Assembly: GCA_032164245.1 (NCBI GenBank)
Contig: JAVMKO010000003.1
Span: forward strand, 29,821,390 to 29,885,389
From: Sternotherus odoratus
Lineage: Eukaryota; Chordata; Testudines; Kinosternidae
DNA length: 64,000 bases
Direction of reading: 5' to 3'
Below the pieces are notes generated by a model that worked only from the letters and a program-made list of their open reading frames with translations, ran no database searches and was not told the origin of the DNA. Positions within the stretch are counted from its first letter, which is position 1; the number at the start of each line of letters is the position of its first letter. Positions 31,823-43,870 of this stretch are shown piece by piece. A program made the translations under genes and the position numbers.

Positions 31823-33574
31823 ACTAGCATAAGTGCCCGGCGCTGCTCGGGTCAGTCGGAGGTGGGGAGGTGGCAGACAGCTGACACCCCCTGACCAACC
31901 CCAACACCCACCCCTCACCCCTCACCCACCCCAACACCTTCCCACCCCCCCAAGCAAACCGGACACCCCCACCTCACCCCCCGACCGAATCCGACACCCC
32001 CACCTCACTTACCGTCCCACCAAACCCAACTCAGATCCGTCGCAGGGGGGGAGGGGGCCCAGAGCCGAGGGATTCCGGGGACCTTCGCAGGTGGGGGGGG
32101 GCAGTGAGCTGATGTAGTCCGGGGTTCCGTTGGGAGGGGAGAGGGGCAGAGAACTGAGGGATCTCTGGGGTTCCGTTGGGAGGGGGGAGGGGCAGTGAGC
32201 TGAGTGATCTCCGGGGTTCCGTTGGAGGAGGGAGGGGCAGTGAGCTGAGTGATCTCCGGGGTTCCGTTGGGAGGGGGGAGGGGCAGTGAGCTGAGTGATC
32301 TCCGGGGTTCCGTTTGGAGGGGGGAGGGGCAGTGAGCTGAGTGATCTCCAGGGTTCCGTTGGAGGAGGGAGGGGCAGTGAGCTGAGTGATCTCCGGGGTT
32401 CCGTTGGGAGGGGGGAGGGGCAGTGAGCTGAATGATCTCCGGGGTTCCGTTGGGAGGGGGGAGGGGCAGTGAGCTGAGTGATCTCCGGGGTTCCGTTGGG
32501 AGGGGGGAGGGGCAGTGAGCTGAGTGATCTCCGGGGTTCCGTTGGAGGAGGGAGGGGCAGTGAGCTGAGTGATCTCCGGGGTTCCGTTGGGAGGGGGGAG
32601 GGGCTTTGAGCTGAGTGATCTCCGGGGTTCCATTGGGAGGGGGGAGGGGCAGAGAACTGAGGGATCTCCGGGGTTCCGTTGGAGGAGGGAGGGGCAGTGA
32701 GCTGAGTGATCTCCGGGGTTCTGTTGGAGGGGGGAGGGGCAGTGAGCTGAGTGATCTCTGGGGTTCCGTTGGAGGAGGGAGGGGCAGTGAGCTGAGGGAT
32801 CTCCGGGGTTCCGTTGGGAGGAGGGAGGGGCAGTGAGCTGAGTGATCTCCGGGGTTCCGTTGGGAGGGGGGAGGGGCAGTGAGCTGAGTGATCTCCGGGG
32901 TTCCATTGGGAGGGGGGAGGGGCAGAGAACTGAGGGATCTCTGGGGTTCCGTTGGAGGAGGGAGGGGCAGTGAGCTGAGTGATCTCCGGGGTTCCGTTGG
33001 AGGGGGGAGGGGCAGTGAGCTGAGTGATCTCCGGGGTTCCGTTGGAGGAGGGAGGGGCAGTGAGCTGAGGGATCTCCGGGGTTCCGTTGGGGGGGGGAGG
33101 GGCAGTGAGCTGAGTGATCTCCGGGGTTCCATTGGGAGGGGGGAGGAGCAGTGAGCTGAGTGATCTCCGGCGTTCCGTTGGAGGAGGGAGGGGCAGTGAG
33201 CTGAGGGATCTCCGTGGTTCCGTTGGGAGGGGGGAGGGGCAGTGAGCTGAGGGATCTCCGGGGTTCCGTTGGAGGAGGGAGGGGCGAGCTGAGCGAGTGA
33301 GGTGTCTGTTGGAGGGGGTATTATGACATCATCAGCACCTAACTGCCCAGCTGATGTGATTGGCCCTGAAAGACTTTCACCCCTGGGGGGCGTCAGAGGT
33401 GAGATCCGAAAATTTTTCGACCCTTACCAAGATCTAGACCCCAAGACCCCTCACTGTACCAAATTTCAAGTCTCTGGCTCAAACGGTGCGGGAGGAGTTC
33501 GCTGTCATACGTACATACATACATACATACATACATACACTCATACATACACCACTTGACTTTTATATATATAG
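31823..33574 (+). mobile_element. Unclassified retroposon, copy 2, with 26-unit minisatellite
   Basis: It follows copy 1 with no gap. The shared first 290 and last 290 bases are nearly identical to copy 1, so the two differ mainly in array length. The tandem arrangement points to a duplication or unequal exchange rather than two independent insertions. Confidence 0.7.
32120..33285 (+). repeat. 45/46-bp G-rich minisatellite, 26 units
   Basis: The unit is GATCTCCGGGGTTCCGTTGG, then GAGGGGGGAGGGGCAG and TGAGCTGAGT. I counted 26 occurrences of the GTTCCGTTGG word or one-base variants. Two main forms differ in TTGGGAGGGGGG versus TTGGAGGAGGG. Each unit has four or more G runs. Long minus-strand open frames arise because most units are 45 bases long, and should not be called genes. 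Confidence 0.95.
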
Positions 33575-34885
33575 ATAAATCTTCATCAGTTAATGGTTGG
33601 CTTATGCCGTGACGAAAGAAGAATAGGAAAAAACTGGCCCAGTGGACAAATTAGTCCACAATTATTAAAATATTAAATCAGAGGGAGATTAGACATTTAA
33701 ACTTCCATCTAATGTAAATATGCCTGTCCTCATTCTACAAAGAAAAAACTGAACTTCCTTCAATTGTTGAATAGCTTTCAGGTAATGAGGTGCCCATTGC
33801 TGAATGCAGTATACCAGGGGCAGCTGTGGCACCTGGTAAAGAGATTACCACATTGCTATAAAAGATGATGCCTTTCTGCATGTGGCTCAAAAATGCACTG
33901 GGGTTTTTAATCTGCCATATTTCACACATCTAGCTTGGTGTCCTCCATCTTCACTATGTCTCGCCCAGAATTACTGCTTTCCAGGTTTATCCTTTCCACT
34001 GAATAGCTCTGATTAGGATTAATTTTCACTAGATGCATTAGTTTGTATTTTTCCAACCTCCATTGTTAACTGTGTTGACCTTTTCCTGTTCCAAGAACGG
34101 ACCAAGGTGAATGTTTTACTTGGGATATCATTGCAGCAGATTCACCTTCTAACCCTTCCTCAGACTAGAAAGTTAAACTGTCCCAGTTTCTCTTTAAGTT
34201 CTTTTAACCAAGTGGATTGTTTAATTCCTGTAAATGGGGATTTGTTTACTTGAGTGGAGTTACATTAAATATTTTTACCAAGGCTTGAAATTTAGTCCCT
34301 GGCAGAACTTTCCAGGTCCTTGAGGATAAAAGCCTGGAGAGCTTAGATCAGTAAATACATGAGACAGCTGTTTTCTTGTTTAGTTTAAAATCAGAATATT
34401 TGTTCACTGTTCCTGTTTATAAACCCTTGTATATTTCTGTATGTAAGCATAAAATGCTTCATGTGGTGACCTTTAAGATGAAATTCCATTGTTTTCCTCT
34501 GGCCTGATCAGGTGAGAATCTCAGCTTTCATTTACATATAAAGTAAATTCCTAGCCCTTGGAAAACAGACCATGTTGCCCAAGATTTAAAACCAAAAGGC
34601 AAATAAAAGAACCCAAAATGCATTAAAAAATCTCATGCTTTTTTGTTTGGCTTGACTCAGGATATTTAATATGAGGTATTGGTAATACTGCTACTATTCT
34701 CTATACCAAAGAGGCAGGCTAGATCTTGACCAGTGTTTCTGACAACACTCTGATTTTTGTCTCACCGAGATATTGTAAACTGATCCTTCTTTTGCTTAAT
34801 CTTTTTCTTATTTCATATAATTTACTGTTGTTGTCTTGAATTAATGTATACACAAGCCTAATCCAGGTGATAAAACTGATTAAAT
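33575..34885. other. Intergenic DNA with an old CR1-like fragment
   Basis: Positions 33775-34080 follow a CR1-family order on the minus strand (TGAATGCAGTATACCAGGGG, then ATTACCACATTGCTATAAAA and GCATTAGTTTGTATTTTTCC), strongly decayed. The rest is unremarkable. Confidence 0.45.
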
Positions 34886-35720
34886 TTGACAGCTATTGTG
34901 ATGGGGCAGTCACTCTTGAGCACCGCCTAGCCCCTGGGCATTGTACTACAGTCTTTTGTCTTTTCCTGGAACCTCCCCCGCAGGCTGCTAGCTGATTTTG
35001 GTGGGTCTTCTGTGGCTTGGACCTCTGGACAAGTCACAATGTCCAAATGACATTGGTATTAAAGACTCCAATAAATGAACAGTCTCTTTGCCCTGGCTAA
35101 GGTCTTCAGCCCTGGCCTTGGGACCTTTAAATTCAACCCTCTGTTATGGCTCTTAAATAAGCCTGGTGCCCTCCTTGGGGTTCATATCACTGTAGCTGGT
35201 AGGGGAACCTGGGCCTGCCCCCTATTCTGGATTCCAGCTGAAGGATCCTATGAACAGCACATACACACTGTTCACTTTCATTTCATTGCTGCTTTTCCCC
35301 AGGTCCTGTTCCCACCTGGCCCCTTTATCTTCACCCTGAGCTCAGGGTTCAGGTTCTTAGGTCTCATCTCTCTCTGCAAATCCAGATTAAGCAAATGCAT
35401 CCAGAACCCTCAAGCTCTAGTGCCCAGAGAGGATACCCTTCCTCATCTCTCTGGTCCCAGTCAGGAAGTGACCTACTAAAACCAGGCATCTCCTTTTATC
35501 TGGACCTGCTGTGCTGTGATTAGATAATATCACTAGCCCTTGGGAGACTAAGTATCTCTAGCTTCTAAGATGGCTGCCCCAATGAGGCATCTCTAGGCAT
35601 GACTGGGATACCCACCTTTGCCGCTCTTTTCCTCCTTACTTGCTGCTTCCTGGGGTAGGGTGTAGCAGAGCAGCGGTGCCTCCTGAAGCATCCACAAAGA
35701 CTTCATATATCCTTGCACAG
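34886..35720 (-). mobile_element. LTR-like repeat, inverted relative of 58600-59035
   Basis: The minus strand of 35270-35720 matches 58600-59035 at above 90 percent by eye, including GGGGCAGCCATCTT, CCAGATAAAAGGAGATGCC (TATA-like) and AGGAAGGGTATCCTCTCTGG. The part at 34886-35269 starts TGTGATGGGGCAG and contains CCAATAAATGAACAG. Exact ends and target duplications were not found. Confidence 0.55.
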
Positions 35721-35740
35721 TTATCCATAAGTGGAATATC

Positions 35741-36471
35741 AACATGAATTTACTACTTGGATTACTTGGATCCAACTTGTCCTCATTGCACGGTGTCTTG
35801 ATTCCACCATGAACGCAAATCGATACCGCTCCACCTTTGCCAATCTTGCGCAAGTCGATGCCATCTCTGCCCAAACATCTTGACCATAGGATCCTCCCAA
35901 CGTCGTCGAGGGTGACCACATTGGCGTGATTGTCCTCGCGGAATCCATTTTGTTAACCGTATGGTCCATCTGTTGTCCTGGAGTCGCGCTACGTGACCAG
36001 CCCACCTACGCTTATTTTCGTAGATTGACTGAATCACATCCTTAACTCCACTTCGTTGTCGAACGACTACGTTTGGAACGTGGTCTCGAAGGGAAATTCC
36101 ACACATTCTGTGTTCCATGGCTCTTTGCGTGACTGCTAATTTGTCTTTGTCGGCCTGTGTAGTACTCCAGCACTCCGAACCGTATGTCATTGCTGGAAGA
36201 ACGGTAGAGTCAAACAATTCTTTACGCAATCGCATGGGAATCTTCAAGTCCAACAGCGAGGTTTTAATTTGATTAAAACTACCCCACGCTCCCTTTCTCC
36301 GTCTTGCGCACTCTCCATCGAATTTGTTGGTCTTCGCTAGAAGGTGTCCAAGGTACACGTAGGTATCTACTTCTTCCAGTGCTTCACCGTTCAAGAGTAT
36401 CCGTCCCTCTGTGCAGTGATCGTTTCGCATCCACTGTGTCTTCGACGTATCGAAGACACAACATTAATTTA
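35741..36471 (-). mobile_element. RTE-type LINE, 5'-truncated, with probable target duplication
   Basis: The insertion spans about 35753-36459 on the minus strand. AACATGAATTTA (35741-35752) and AACATTAATTTA (36460-36471) flank it, 11 of 12 bases alike. Its 3' end carries the tandem CCAAGTAATCCAAGTAG, as RTE tails do. CpG dinucleotides are frequent and the frame is undamaged, unlike nearby repeats, which suggests recent arrival. Confidence 0.75.
35783..36430 (-). CDS. RTE-type reverse transcriptase, C-terminal 216 residues, truncated
   Basis: The product is the end of an RTE-clade endonuclease/reverse transcriptase. Visible blocks are LEEVDTYVYLGHLLAKTNKF, ECARRRKGAWGSFNQIK, VLPAMTYGSECWSTTQADK, LAVTQRAMEHRMCGISLRDH, KRRWAGHVARLQDNRW and RRRWEDPMVKMFG. 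These form the connection and thumb region that follows the catalytic YADD block, which is itself missing. The frame stays open upstream of the first ATG to about 36458 (DTSKTQW), where the truncation lies. No stop or frameshift occurs. The closest relatives I recall are in invertebrates, including parasitic worms and insects; that is memory, not a search. No promoter is expected, so expression is unlikely. Confidence 0.85.
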   Translation of the reverse strand: MRNDHCTEGRILLNGEALEEVDTYVYLGHLLAKTNKFDGECARRRKGAWGSFNQIKTSLLDLKIPMRLRKELFDSTVLPAMTYGSECWSTTQADKDKLAVTQRAMEHRMCGISLRDHVPNVVVRQRSGVKDVIQSIYENKRRWAGHVARLQDNRWTIRLTKWIPRGQSRQCGHPRRRWEDPMVKMFGQRWHRLAQDWQRWSGIDLRSWWNQDTVQ

Positions 36472-37833
36472 ATTATATTTATTCCCAGTTATTCAAATAT
36501 GAAGTTCCTTTATCAAAAAAGAAATTTCATTACTCTGAGAGCCAGCCTTACCCTGTTCTGCTGTGAAAACGCATACACCTGGGTTGCTTCAAAAACACAA
36601 AGACCCAGAATCAGGGCCATCATTTGGGCATTTGACAATATTCATGCATTGGTTGTGAGTGCAGTTCAGTGTGTTTAACCCCTACAGGATGTGAAAATAG
36701 ATTGCTATTAGCATTTGGATAATATGTTTCTCAGCTGAGTGCCCAGGCAAACAGCAATGATAAGGACACTTTTCGGGTTACACAGGATATTCTGCAGTAA
36801 GTGATACCTACTCTGAGTCATTAGCCACCAGATTAAAAACAAACAATTAAATGCACATGTCAATAGGTCAAACAGTCTTAACTGAAGGATTCTTCGTTGT
36901 TGCTTTGTTTTTATTCTTTCTCTGCCTTCCCACCTCGAAGGAGCTTACAGACATCAGAGTATTGATCCAGAACCATTTGGAGTCAATGAAAGACTGCCAC
37001 TGACTTCAATAAGCTTTGGATCAGGACCTAAGTCCTTTCAATTCCACTGTTAGGAGTGTTCAGCCTCGATCTCATCTTCCTACTGCTCTGGAACAATCAC
37101 CTAGCACAGCTGTCAATCAACACTAAGCAACAAAACCACAGAAAAGGCCAAATCCATCAGGGCAGTTCATGACTCCCATCAAAAAATCCACCAAAAAGAA
37201 AGATTCATAAGATTCTGTGGGCCCAATTCTCCATTTCACAATGGCCTTTTATGATGCTTTAGAGGGAAAAAAGTGGCAGGAATCCTAGTGAATCTGGACA
37301 CCATAGATTTTCCCCATCATGAGGAAATCCACATGTGGTATAGATCTGGCAGTACTCTTTGAAGCTGCCAGCAAAGGAATCATGTCTGCACAGTCCAGAT
37401 ACTCCTAGCAATCAGAATAGCCCCTTGTGTCCATAGGCAGCTGTTATATGGATTAGAATACCCTTGAGATGGCTTTAATTAATTCTGGAAGCTGGCTCAA
37501 GAATAGAGGATGCGCAAAGATGGCTATAGACACATTCCTGTGCCAGGCATAGCTAAACCAGAAGAAAGACATGATCTCTGCCTGTTTAAACATTTACTGG
37601 TGTCACTATCGGGAAAGTCAGTTCTTCCCTTCTTTTAATTTCAAAATAATGAAATGATAAGAATGTATTTCTGTGTCTGACATGGGAAGGAAAGCAGGTA
37701 ATAATTGAATTTTAATAAAAATGCAGTCACCATGAGATTCAGTACCTCACACTTTATATATCTATGTCAGTTACCTTATCCTTTGGGTAAAACAGTAACT
37801 ATTCAGGTGTTCAATAAGCCATTGAAAAACATG
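36472..37833. other. Intergenic DNA, no gene
   Basis: Positions 36960-37030 carry a TGACTTCAATAAGCTTTGGA-type old retroposon tail. No other feature was recognised. Confidence 0.4.
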
Positions 37834-37972
37834 CATAAGAGTAGGTTGACCTGACAGCAAATGTGAAAAAGCTGGACAGGGATGGGGGGTAATAGGAGCC
37901 TATATAAAAAAAAGACCCAAAAATCGGGACTGTCACTATAAAATCAGGACATCTGGTCACCCTACATAAGAG
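37834..37972. mobile_element. hAT-type MITE, TAGGGTGACCAG family, 123 bp
   Basis: The element 37842-37964 is flanked by CATAAGAG on both sides, an exact 8-bp target duplication. Its ends are TAGGTTGACCTGACAGCAAA and the reverse of CTGGTCACCCTA. The inside has TATA/poly-A words and GGGACTGTC-type sequence. Confidence 0.88.
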
Positions 37973-40214
37973 TAATAAAAATTGACAAGGGAAAAATAAT
38001 TAAAATTGTTATACAAGACATTATTTGAATTATGTATATGTCTGCTTTTTATCTAGATATGTCACATGCACTGCCATGAAAATCTGTTTTAACCTTATAT
38101 AGGCCATATTTAGCCCCTGGCCACACATGCACAATTTACAAATTCATCGAACTCATTGAACTCTCATTGAACTGGAGTTGTGCACATGTAACCAACGGCA
38201 GAATTTGGTTGCTAGGAAGAGAATCCTATAACAGACATCATCCTGAACATCAAGGGGCTCTGTGTCTCAATATTACGATGATGCTCTAACAATGGGAAGA
38301 AGGAGAGTCAGATTAGATACAGTCATAGGAACCACAAAGGTGAAGCTTTAGTAGACTGTGATGTCATCAGAAAACAAAGTATGTACAACATTCAGTTTTT
38401 CTGCAGTTTCTAGCTATGAAAGAGAGAAGTTTTAATAATAGGCATGTATACAAGTATATGTCACATACAGTAGTAACACAAAGTCTCAGACCCCCAACTG
38501 CAGAGACTCAGGAAGGGTTGTAAAAGTGGTCTTTGCACTCCTGATCTAGAAGCTGCTCTGTTTTAGCCTGAACCCCCAGTGTACCTTAGAGCAGCCTGAA
38601 AGCTTCCCTAATTTACAGTGGTTACCAGCAGCCTCAAAGAGCTGATTGAGAAGTTTAGGGCCTAAGGAAGCCTTAGCCATGCTGTCTTTCCCCAGCTGTG
38701 CCTTCTCCACTGACAACAGCAAGGAAGACGAACTAAGACTTGATCCTCCTACAGCCTGCTACACAAGCTATAGGTTTTCTATCAGTCAAACTGCAGCAGA
38801 GAACCGGTGTCATTCCATTTTGAAAGACTGTGTCAATTACAGCCACAGTCCCTGTGCTTACAAGGGGAATATCATTGCCATTGATAATACTAAGACCTCT
38901 AAAAGTGGAATTAACTTTGTCATCACTGTATGTGAAATTGATACCCTTATCACAAATGTATCTATCACATAAAATATCACATCTCCCCTGCTCACTGCTC
39001 CCTAATATCTATTTCCTCAGATCACTCCTAATATCCAACCCTCTGAGCAGATGCAAACAGTCATCATCATTTAAATACAACCTGTTGTAATTTTCCCTAG
39101 TTTTCCCACTAATAAACAATGATCTGAGTTCCAGAATAGATCAATGAGTGACAAAATTTTGGTTTCATAGCTTTTAACATTGCAGGGGTAGAAATGGGAG
39201 TTTTATACCATTTGAAAAGTGTGGTACATGCTCTGCAATGGAACACATCACAGTATTTCTAGCCCTGACAATTGCAACATTGTTACATGTGCAAATTCTC
39301 TCTTAGAGCATTTTTAGAAGTGTTTTAAATGTTTTTCTTTTAATTATTTTTCCATCTTAGCCCTGTATAGTTGGACCGATGATGACAATCTACATAATCC
39401 ACTGATGGAGGGATTCAGTAATAGTCTCAATGAACATTTTTAGGACTTTCAGATGCATTTTTAATATGGCTTTTCTATTAAATATGTGCCCTTTACAGAA
39501 TACCTCTAAAGGGTTTATTAGCACTCAAACAACCTGAAGAGATGAAGGAAATATTAGGCCTTTACATTGTGGAGATTTGCCTGCCTTTGTTTTTTAAATA
39601 AAGTTTGCAACTTGGAGTTGCTATTGGTTGCTCAGATGTTCCTGTGGAGGTGGGTGTGGAGTTTTCACTTTGGGAGAGAAAGTTGAGTTTAATGTTCTCG
39701 GAGAGATCTTTTTTCTGTTGATGTTGTGTTCATTTAGTTCAGTAAATTATGTGGGTTTGTTGCTATTTATGTGCCTGTATGATTTTGACTGGAACATTTT
39801 CTGCATAAATACATTTTCAAGATCGGTTATTAATGGCAACTCACTGTTAGCAATAACTGTGCATCTATCCTATATTTTATAGCTTTCATATGATTACATA
39901 ATGAAAAAAAATATATTTAAGTTTCTTTCACTGCATAAAAGGCTACACCACTTTTCTTTTACATGGATTTAAGACTCAAATCTCCTTCTCCTTTGTGTGT
40001 AACTGGATTCTCTGTAGTTAAAACCTCACAAAATGAATCTGAATCCTGATTATTGGAACGCCCACTATCGGAACCTATCTTTCTAACAAACGGTTTTAAT
40101 GTATCCTTGATCTACTATTCACTCCCATTCATCCCAATGTATTTGGTGTTACCCATGTGGTTTGAATAATCAGGACTCTACAGCTCTAGCCTAATGGAAT
40201 TTGACTTCTAGGTC
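37973..40214. other. AT-rich intergenic DNA, no gene
   Basis: No recognisable ORF, repeat boundary or RNA gene was seen. A plus-strand ORF at 38646-38972 has no recognisable domain. Confidence 0.45.
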
Positions 40215-40337
40215 TAGGGTGACCAGTTGTCCCGATTTTATAGGTACAGTCCCAATTTTGGGGTCTTTTTCTTATATAGGCTCCTATTACTTCCCACCCC
40301 CATTCTGATTTTTCACATTTGCTATCTGGTCACCCTA
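40215..40337. mobile_element. hAT-type MITE, TAGGGTGACCAG family, 123 bp
   Basis: Ends TAGGGTGACCAG and CTGGTCACCCTA are exact inverted repeats; including the flanking C and G they form a 13-bp match. The inside is nearly the reverse complement of the copy at 37842-37964. The 8-bp flanks do not match here. Confidence 0.85.
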
Positions 40338-40719
40338 GTTCGGATGTGGAACAAAAAGTGAAAGTTTCCAATTAAAAACAAATTCTATTAAAAGATAGAT
40401 AAAAGATAAATGCACTGTGTATCATTTCAATTGATTATGAAAGGATTAATACAAAACCTTTCATAATAAACTTGCAGTTAATCCTAAACTTATAACAATG
40501 TTTACAAAGCAAACAAAAATATGTGACTCATTCAAATTATTAGGTCCATTGGATGAAAAAATATTAGTATAAGATAGATTCTGCCTGCAAACATGGCTTG
40601 CATACTCTTTGATTAGTTTTAAATACTGTATCTGCAATTTTTTAAACTACAATAAGGGTTCAAATTTCATTATTTTCTACACCACCAAGTAAAAAGAGCA
40701 CATACCTTCTTTTTGAAGG

Positions 40720-41110
40720 TCTTCACAGTCTGCTTTGGTCTTAACAATCTTGAGCAGTTTAGTATCATCTGCAAACTTTACCACCTCACTGTTTATCCCT
40801 TTCCCCATATCATTTATGAGTAAGTTGAATAGGATTCAACTTATTCATAAATGTTCAAATACTCAGCACTCATATACAAACTCATTGGAAAGCTGAGTTT
40901 CAGCAGTTAATTTAAACTTATAGAACCACAAATGAAAAAGAGCTAGTTGAAAAAAAAAAAAGTCATCTAGTCCAGGTTCCTGCAAAGTGCAGTACTATTC
41001 CCTAGAGTACTTATTTCCGGGATTTTGTCCAGTCTAATTTTTGTAGTCCCAAATAATACAGATTTCACCACTTCTCTCCACAGATGATTACCACCACTTC
41101 TGAAAAGAAA
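40720..41110 (-). mobile_element. Old CR1-like LINE fragments
   Basis: TTTAGTATCATCTGCAAACT and TTTACCACCTCACTGTTTAT at 40758-40800, and GTCATCTAGTCCAGGTTCCT at 40963-40982, match parts of CR1 family consensus on the minus strand. Both are decayed and probably separate pieces. A related piece lies at 42340-42400. Confidence 0.5.
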
Positions 41111-43784
41111 TATGCCAGAGAACAGGAGATAGAGAGTAAGAAAGAGAGAAATAAAAAGCCTACAGTTATTTCATGGTAAATCAAAGTAAGGTCTAATAAA
41201 AGCCTTGACAATATCTTTTTAAGTAGGAGATTTTAAGATTCAGGAGCCTCCTATTTCCATGCATGTCATAAGCTGTACAAAAGCCCAAAGGAAATAAACT
41301 GTGCTAGCCTCCCACTCACTGCTAAGTATAAGATATAAAACTTATAAAAGTAGTTAGAATGTTGCAGAAAAGCAGGTAACTTAATTAGCTGAAGTTCCCA
41401 AAGCAAAGAATATTTTTAAATCATTTTTTCAGGGGGCGGGGGGAGCACAGAAGGAGGCTCTACTTTCATGTATTCATTCAAGACATATTTTCCATGTCAA
41501 CGTACATGTTATATCATGTTACATAAGTCTGAGTTACAAAACATCAGCATTTATAGTAATGTGGGCTCCACTGATGTCAATGGCAAAACTCCCATTGACT
41601 TCAGTGAGAGCAGGATTGGACAAGTTAAGTCTTGCAAACAGTGGTCTAGACTGTAGTATTTAGTCATTGTCAGGAGCATGTTGTTCCCTCCCTGTCAGTG
41701 TAATTGAGACAGCTGCCATTTTGGCCAACGTATTTGGGATTGAACTGAGAACATCCAACTCTAAAGATGCTTGAGTTTAAGAACCAAGATTCTCTAGCTG
41801 GTGCCGTAAGAAACTGTTATGTGTAGATTGGGTACAGAGAGGGACCTGTAATACACATTCACCAGTATGTTATACCCAGACATAAAGGTCAGGGATCATC
41901 TGGCCCTATATCCACTGGCAATATTTTCACAGAAAAATGTAGCATTACACTAATTAGTCTACATAAATGTATCTTGTTCCCCCTTATCTATAAATATTAA
42001 ATAAAGAATGATGCGGTATGTATTGTTGCTGCTATGAAAATGCAAGGAATGTAAATATTTAATTGAATAAAGGTTTAAGTAAAAGCTGGCTAAGACCTTT
42101 TATGAAATCCCATGAAATCTAGTTTATCTTTGTGACTTTTAGAGCATATTCAAGTTGGTAGAATTGCCAGTATATTTATTATACATATTTAAAATTAAGA
42201 TGGTTTTTCTGTGACCAGTTAGCAAATTTTAAACACACAGGTTTAAATTAATTTTTACCACTGTACATTATTGTAACTTTCATGTGTAGTTACATTTAAT
42301 CTGCCCGTATGCTGTATAGTCTTCTGCTGCAAACGGTTTAATGCCACCAGCAAACTTCACCAACCCACTGTCCACTCCCTCCTCCAGATCATTAATACAT
42401 ATAGGTATTTTAAATGTCTGAAACTTTTTTTTTTTTTGCAGATTTGTAACTAGTTGGAGGAAAAGGGACACCATCAGTCAGACATGCTCCAGATCAGTTT
42501 CTGAAATAGAATACATTTAGATAAATTGTAAGGGTGTAATAGCATTGAGTCTGTTGAGGTAAGTCTGATTATGAAAAAGCCCTTTCTCTCTATTACAGTC
42601 ATCATCTAAATCTGGCATTTTGTGTAGGAGAAAGCTACTGATGTCTCTAACTGCTTGAAAATCTAGGATTGTATTACTGTTATATTTTTCTGAAACCTAT
42701 TGGTTGAAAGGTTACTATAATTCTATAAAATGCATAAAGTGATCAGAAACACTATTATTGACATTTTAATAATGATTTACTGAAAGAGAAAATCTTATAC
42801 ACAACAGGCCCAATCTCCTGCTTCACTTATTGTTCTTGGCATTAATGATTATGTTGTTCAAATTCAAATAAACACAGACAAGTCCTATTTACCTTATTAC
42901 CAAAGCTGGCCCTTGGATAGTTATAAACTACTCTGAGTTGAGTCTGCACAAAGTCAGAGAAGAACAGAATGGGCAGAAAACAAAAGGAGTTAGAATGAAC
43001 TAGGAGTGGATTCCCAGGTGGCATTTTTCCTTTGGGTCTCTGTTCACCCTGCAGAGAACTGTAAGAACCTGTTACTGCGACTGACAAACACCTTTGGGCT
43101 GCATTGGTTATTTTTTGTTGTTTCTCCTGTTTCTCTGTATCATATATAATCTGATAGCAACCAGAAATGTTACTCAAGTCACTTTCCTGGTTTTAGATTG
43201 TTTGACTTACTATTTCACATAAATGACATGATAATTCAAATGAACCTCGCAGCAGCTGATTTGCCAGTAACACTTTCTCTTGCCGCTGTCTCTTTTTTCT
43301 TGGAGAATATGAGGTAAATGTTTTGTCACCGATGATGTCTTATTCTCTTGATTTGGGTGAGAATGTGTACTTGCCAGCCTTTCTTTTGTAAATCCCTTAC
43401 AACACAAAAAAAGAAATGTCTACTGAAGAGGATTCATTCCTATAATGATCTGATGTATTCCCTGTCATGTTAGTCATTTCTCAGTCTGAGTTTAATGGCA
43501 TTCTCAGGCTAATATATTAGTCATTACTAAGACATTAGCTTCCAATCAAGAAACTATTTAAAAATACAATATTAATTCCAATGAGGTATTAGGTGAACTA
43601 ATTAATCATTCCAACTGCTCATTTACTAGACTAATTAAGGGTCTCTTTCTGGATACTGCCCAAATGTTACAAATATAGACACCATGAGGTAATTAAAGTG
43701 AAAAGCTATCATGCAAATCTATTTATCTTAGCTACTTACCTACCTCCCCATTACCGTATTATCTGAGCACCTCAGTGTCTTCAA
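41111..43784. other. Intergenic DNA with one small CR1-like piece, no gene
   Basis: ACCAGCAAACTTCACCAACC near 42345 is CR1-like. Positions 41560-41620 hold a TTGACTTCAGTGAGAGCAGG-type retroposon word. The rest is featureless. Confidence 0.4.
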
Positions 43785-43870
43785 TTTATTTGTCCCCACA
43801 ATATCCCTATGAGGTTGGGGAGTACTATCAATCCCCATTTAACAGATGGAGAGACACATAGAAGCTCAGG
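43785..43870 (+). mobile_element. MIR/CORE-SINE-like fragment
   Basis: TATCCCTATGAGGTTGGGGA, ATCCCCATTTAACAGATGGA and GAGACACATAGAAGCTCAGG follow the order of the MIR core (CCCATTTTACAGATGAGG-like). It is short and decayed. Confidence 0.6.

Noticed and set aside
32005..33132. A 375-residue and a 291-residue minus-strand open frame made of EPRRSLSSLPLPPP repeats
   Set aside because: They follow from the 45-base period of the minisatellite and have no start context, splice sites or conservation signal.
31336..33285. CRISPR array, because of regular G-rich repeats
   Set aside because: Units are directly joined with no unique spacers, and the setting is eukaryotic.
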